The notes under the pieces: generated by a model
What the model was told of the DNA's origin: nothing
Databases searched by the model: none
The model's input: the letters and a program-made list of their open reading frames with translations, nothing else
Program-made: the position numbers and the translations under genes
Assembly: GCF_002939865.1 (NCBI RefSeq)
Contig: NZ_MDEE01000036.1
Coordinates: 1 to 52,402 of the forward strand
Direction of reading: 5' to 3'
Source of the DNA: Xanthomonas dyei
GTDB taxonomy: Bacteria; Pseudomonadota; Gammaproteobacteria; Xanthomonadales; Xanthomonadaceae
Length of the DNA stretch: 52,402 nucleotides
Shown: positions 49,127 to 52,402 of the stretch, piece by piece
Position numbering within the stretch: the stretch's first letter is position 1
Layout of the letters: each line of letters starts with the position of its first letter

Positions 49127-51208
49127 ATGACGTCATCTTCTTCGCGCCGCGATTTCCTCAAGCGCGTTGCTGCGCTCACCGCCGCCGGGGCATTGCCGTC
49201 GTCGATCGGTCGCGCGCTGGCACTGCCGGCCAATGCGCGGACCGGCACGCTGCGCGATATCGAACATGTGGTGATCCTGATGCAGGAGAATCGCTCGTTC
49301 GATCATTACTTCGGCACGCTGCGCGGTGTGCGCGGGTTCGGCGATCCGCGTGCGTTGCAGTTGCGCGATGGCCACCCGGTGTGGAGTCAGCCGGCAGCCG
49401 ATGGGCGCCGGCTGCTGCCGTTTGCCTTCGATGCGCAAACCACGAGCGCGCCGCTGATCAAAAGCCTGGATCATTCGTGGAAAGCCGGCCACGGGCAGGA
49501 CCCGGCGCGCTGGGCCGAATACGACGCGTGGGTGTCCTACAAGGGCGAGCTGACGATGGGCTACTTCCAACGTCACGACATTCCGTACTACCACGCGCTC
49601 GCCGACGCGTTCACCATCTGCGATGGTTATTTCTGCTCGATGCACGGGCCGACCAATCCCAATCGCATGTATCTGTTCACCGGCACCAGCGGGCTGAGTG
49701 TGGGCGATACCCGCGCGCAGGTGGCCGACAACGCCGATGACGGCAACTGGACCGCCGACATGGCGCGCGACAAACCCGGTTACGCGGCGATGGGCTGGAC
49801 CACCTATGCGCAGCGCTTGCAGGCGGCCGGCATCGATTGGCGCGTGTATCAGGAGTACGACAATTTCGGCTGCAACTCGTTGGCGTATTTTGCGCACTAC
49901 AGAGGACTGGACACAGCCGACGAACGTTATCGCCGCGCGCGTGCCTGTGTGCCCGGATCCACCGCAGACAATGCAGCCAGCACCCAGGCCGACCACCTGA
50001 TTGCCGCCATCGCTGCCGACGTGCAGGGCAATCGCTTGCCGCAGGTGTCGTGGATCATTCCGCCCACCGCATATTGCGAACATCCCGAAGCGCCGCCGGC
50101 TTACGGCGAATCGCTGGTGGCGCGGTTGATCGATGCGCTGACCTCCAATCCGCAGGTCTGGGCGAGAACAGCCTTGATCATCAATTACGACGAGAACGAC
50201 GGTTTCTTCGATCATGTGCCGGCGCCATTGCCGGCGCTGGACGCGCGCATGGGCCGCAGCAATGTCGATGTGCGCGGCGAGGCCTACAACGGCGTGCCGG
50301 TAGGCCTGGGCATCCGCGTGCCGATGCTGGTGATTTCGCCATGGACGCGTGGCGGCTGGGTCAATTCGCAGGTGTTCGATCACACCTCGGTATTGCGGTT
50401 GCTGGAACGTCGCTTCGGTGTGGCCGAGCCGAATATCAGCCCGTGGCGTCGGGCGGTCAGTGGCGATCTCACCAGTGTGTTCGATTTCCGCGAGCCGGAC
50501 GATTCGGCACTGAGCGCATTGCCGTCCATCAGCGACTACCGCGCACGTACGGCGGCGTTACGCAATAAACCATTGCCGGTGCCGCCGACCAACGCCGTCA
50601 TGCCACGGCAAGAGCCCGGCCAACGCCCGGCGCGCGCCTTGCCGTATGCCTTGCAGGTGCACGCACGCGTGCAGGACGATGGCGCGCTGCAGTTGCAATT
50701 CGTCAACACCGGGACGGCTGCGGCGGCATTCAATGTCTACACCAGCGCGCCTACTGGCGGGCCCTGGTACTACACGGTATTGCCTGGCACCCGGCTCGAT
50801 GACGTTCCGATGGGTGCCGCGCACGACGGCGCATATGCGCTGCGCGTGCACGGGCCGAACGGATTCCTGCGCGAATTTGCCGGCGATCTGGCCACGACAC
50901 CGCAAGCTGCTGCTGCACCTTGGCTCGAAGCGCGCCAGGATGGCGGCACGCTGGTGCTGGAGATCGGTAACGCCGGGCAACAGCCTTGCACGCTGCAACT
51001 GCGTGCGCTGGACTACGCAGATCCGAGCCCGCGCGCGCTGCAACTTTCTGCAGGTCAGCGCCAGACACTGCAGTTGCCGCTCGCCGCAAGCGACCACTGG
51101 TACGACGTGGTCGTGGAGCAACCGGCCGGCGCGTTCCGGCGGCGTCTGGCCGGTCACCTGGAAACCGGCAAGCCCAGCCACAGCGATCCGGTGTTCGGTC
51201 GCGTCTGA
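49127..51208 (+). CDS. plcN: Tat-exported phospholipase C (phosphocholine-type family)
   Basis: The 693-residue protein has a twin-arginine signal (SRRDFLKRVAAL, about 6-17). The phosphoesterase domain begins IEHVVILMQENRSFDHYFGTLRG (quoted in part: VVILMQENRSFDHYFG) and contains MHGPTNPNR and NYDENDGFFDHVPAP. After about residue 490, two beta-rich C-terminal repeats of the bacterial phospholipase C type follow (DUF756-like). It is likely secreted and hydrolyses phospholipids to release phosphorylated head groups. The ATG at 49127 starts the Tat signal. Its promoter region carries a PhoB box, in line with a phosphate-scavenging role. The symbol is by resemblance to Pseudomonas plcN. Confidence 0.87.
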   Translation: MTSSSSRRDFLKRVAALTAAGALPSSIGRALALPANARTGTLRDIEHVVILMQENRSFDHYFGTLRGVRGFGDPRALQLRDGHPVWSQPAADGRRLLPFAFDAQTTSAPLIKSLDHSWKAGHGQDPARWAEYDAWVSYKGELTMGYFQRHDIPYYHALADAFTICDGYFCSMHGPTNPNRMYLFTGTSGLSVGDTRAQVADNADDGNWTADMARDKPGYAAMGWTTYAQRLQAAGIDWRVYQEYDNFGCNSLAYFAHYRGLDTADERYRRARACVPGSTADNAASTQADHLIAAIAADVQGNRLPQVSWIIPPTAYCEHPEAPPAYGESLVARLIDALTSNPQVWARTALIINYDENDGFFDHVPAPLPALDARMGRSNVDVRGEAYNGVPVGLGIRVPMLVISPWTRGGWVNSQVFDHTSVLRLLERRFGVAEPNISPWRRAVSGDLTSVFDFREPDDSALSALPSISDYRARTAALRNKPLPVPPTNAVMPRQEPGQRPARALPYALQVHARVQDDGALQLQFVNTGTAAAAFNVYTSAPTGGPWYYTVLPGTRLDDVPMGAAHDGAYALRVHGPNGFLREFAGDLATTPQAAAAPWLEARQDGGTLVLEIGNAGQQPCTLQLRALDYADPSPRALQLSAGQRQTLQLPLAASDHWYDVVVEQPAGAFRRRLAGHLETGKPSHSDPVFGRV

Positions 51209-51593
51209 GTGCGCCTCGCAGAGTGGCGGATATTGGCCCGCAACAGCGTCCTGCCGTATCGGGACGCGTACTGCGCGCAAGGGCTGCAGGTCCAGCGTGG
51301 CGGTGCTGTTGGCTGCATCGCGCGCGTGACGCCGGCACACAGCGGCCGATCTCCAGGTTGAACGCACCGGCACCGCTGCCGGCCTCGACAAGTTCACCAG
51401 GATCCGAGGATCGGAAGCGCACAGCCGCAGCTTGGAGGGTCTAGAGGCTCAGGTGGGGTGCGTAACGGTGGCGCGGCGGCTAGCAAGGAACAGGGCGTGC
51501 ACTGAAGCGCAGAGGGAAGGGGCGGGGAGCGGTTATGATGCGGTCCGGTTTCGCCGCGGCGTGCCGCCCCCTCCCCCAAGGAACTCTCAGCGC
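51209..51593. other. Gap between phospholipase C and histidine phosphatase genes
   Basis: This 385-nt stretch has no recognised gene. A -10-like TATGAT lies at 51535-51540, followed by AAGGA (51579-51583) before the next gene. No clear terminator was seen after the phospholipase gene. Confidence 0.4.
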
Positions 51594-52238
51594 ATGCGCA
51601 TCCTGCTTGCTCGTCACGGCGAGACGCCGTGGAACGCCGAAGGCCGTTACCAGGGCCAGATCGATATTCCGCTGTCGCCGGTTGGCGAAGGCCAGGCGCG
51701 TGCGTTGGGCGAGCGGCTGCAGGCGTTGCAGATCACCCGTGCGGTCGCCTCGCCGCTGTCGCGCGCGCAGGCCACTGCCAAGGCTGCGTTGGGCGCATCG
51801 CGCGAAAGCCTGCTGCAGACCGATCCGGACCTACAGGAAATCGCTCACGGCGAGTGGGAAGGCCTGCTGGCCAGCGAGATCAACGACAAGGACCCCGCGC
51901 GCCTGCGCGCCTGGCGCGAAGAGCCGGACACCGTGCTGATGCCGGGCGGCGAATCGCTGCGTCAGGTGCTGGACCGCAGCTGGCGCGGCCTGGCACGCGC
52001 GGCCGATGGCCTGGGCGCCGACGACACCTTGCTGGTGGTCGCGCACGATGCGGTCAACCGCGTGATCCTGTGCAAGATCCTCGGCCTGCCGCTGTCCAAG
52101 CTGTGGAGCTTCCGCCAGGCCCCGACCACGCTCAACCTGCTCGAAGGCGACGACGTGGATCATCTGGAAGTAGTCCGCCTCAACGACTGCGCGCACCACA
52201 CCCCGTTCTTTGGGGAAGCCAAGCATCGGGCGCTGTAG
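51594..52238 (+). CDS. Histidine phosphatase family protein (phosphoglycerate mutase-like)
   Basis: The 214-residue protein has the catalytic RHGE motif at residues 7-10 (LLARHGETPWN), followed by GQIDIPLSPVGEGQARALG and SPLSRAQATAKAAL. The second histidine is in VVAHDAVNR, and Glu in EIAHGEWEGL is the likely acid. The family includes GpmB, CobC and other phosphatases; the substrate is not clear. It is cytoplasmic. The ATG at 51594 is preceded by AAGGAACTC and gives the standard opening MRILLARHGE; the longer upstream reading is rejected. Confidence 0.88.
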   Translation: MRILLARHGETPWNAEGRYQGQIDIPLSPVGEGQARALGERLQALQITRAVASPLSRAQATAKAALGASRESLLQTDPDLQEIAHGEWEGLLASEINDKDPARLRAWREEPDTVLMPGGESLRQVLDRSWRGLARAADGLGADDTLLVVAHDAVNRVILCKILGLPLSKLWSFRQAPTTLNLLEGDDVDHLEVVRLNDCAHHTPFFGEAKHRAL

Positions 52239-52402
52239 CTTTAGCAGCGACAGCGTTGCCCTCATGAAAGCGTGTTGCGGCGTTCTCGGTGCCCAGGCAT
52301 GCGTGGTTTGTCTAGGGAAGGTCTGAATAACGATGCCTGAGAGTGCGGAATGTCCGCATCGTTCCGGAGAGTCTCGTTTGGATCTTCGGAGTTTCGCCAT
52401 TT
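52239..52402. other. End of window, unassigned
   Basis: No gene is recognised. The stretch GGGAAGGTCTGAATAACG (52315-52332) resembles the ends of some xanthomonad insertion sequences, but the window stops before this can be judged. Confidence 0.25.

Overview
The window is a chromosomal segment of a Xanthomonas-type gammaproteobacterium. The evidence is high GC with ribosomal and threonine dehydrogenase sequences of Xanthomonas character, a class II DAHP synthase, a Gcw_chp-type porin, two TonB-dependent receptors, and REP-like hairpins of the kind scattered through xanthomonad genomes. The species cannot be fixed from the sequence alone. No rRNA, tRNA, CRISPR array or intact mobile element is visible.

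Region 1 (1-14806) is the ribosomal protein super-cluster. The tail of tuf and its terminator are followed by two near-consensus promoters and a structured leader that ends in an attenuator-like hairpin. Then come the S10 block (rpsJ to rpsQ), the spc block (rplN to secY) and the alpha block (rpsM, rpsK, rpsD, rpoA, rplQ), closed by a strong terminator. rpmJ is missing from its usual place between secY and rpsM; a promoter with a perfect -10 box lies there instead. Several internal gaps carry terminator-like hairpins, so expression within the cluster may be tuned by partial termination or processing.

Region 2 (14807-28258) holds housekeeping genes in mixed orientation: dsbB, a TonB-dependent receptor with a perfect 17-bp palindrome just upstream, a class II DAHP synthase, an MscS-like channel, a secreted peptide-amidase-like enzyme, a DUF2127 membrane protein, typA, a cyclophilin, malate dehydrogenase and a beta-class glutathione transferase.

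Region 3 (about 28300-31800) looks like a decayed, locally lower-GC patch. It has a broken CBS-domain gene, a small SleB-type wall hydrolase, about 1.1 kb with no recognisable gene, and an MFS-like transporter.

Region 4 (31814-46015) contains a 2,4-dienoyl-CoA reductase-like flavoenzyme, a quinone-oxidoreductase-like protein, an OmpA-family porin, a small secreted protein, a pseudouridine synthase, and an HNH nuclease gene that follows kbl with a 2-nt gap. kbl and tdh, the two steps of threonine breakdown to glycine, are both on the minus strand. They are separated by a plus-strand block: the sulfate ABC transporter operon (sbp/cysP-like, cysT, cysW, cysA) and a Gcw_chp porin with a sigma-54-like promoter.

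Region 5 (46028-52402) starts with an intergenic repeat cluster: two REP-like hairpin elements in opposite orientation around an 11-unit degenerate octamer array. A second TonB-dependent receptor is divergent from a Tat-exported phospholipase C; the shared intergenic region carries one strong and one weaker PhoB-box candidate facing opposite ways. This is most simply read as a phosphate-starvation unit that cleaves phospholipids and imports a product or metal. A histidine phosphatase gene follows, and the window ends in unassigned sequence.
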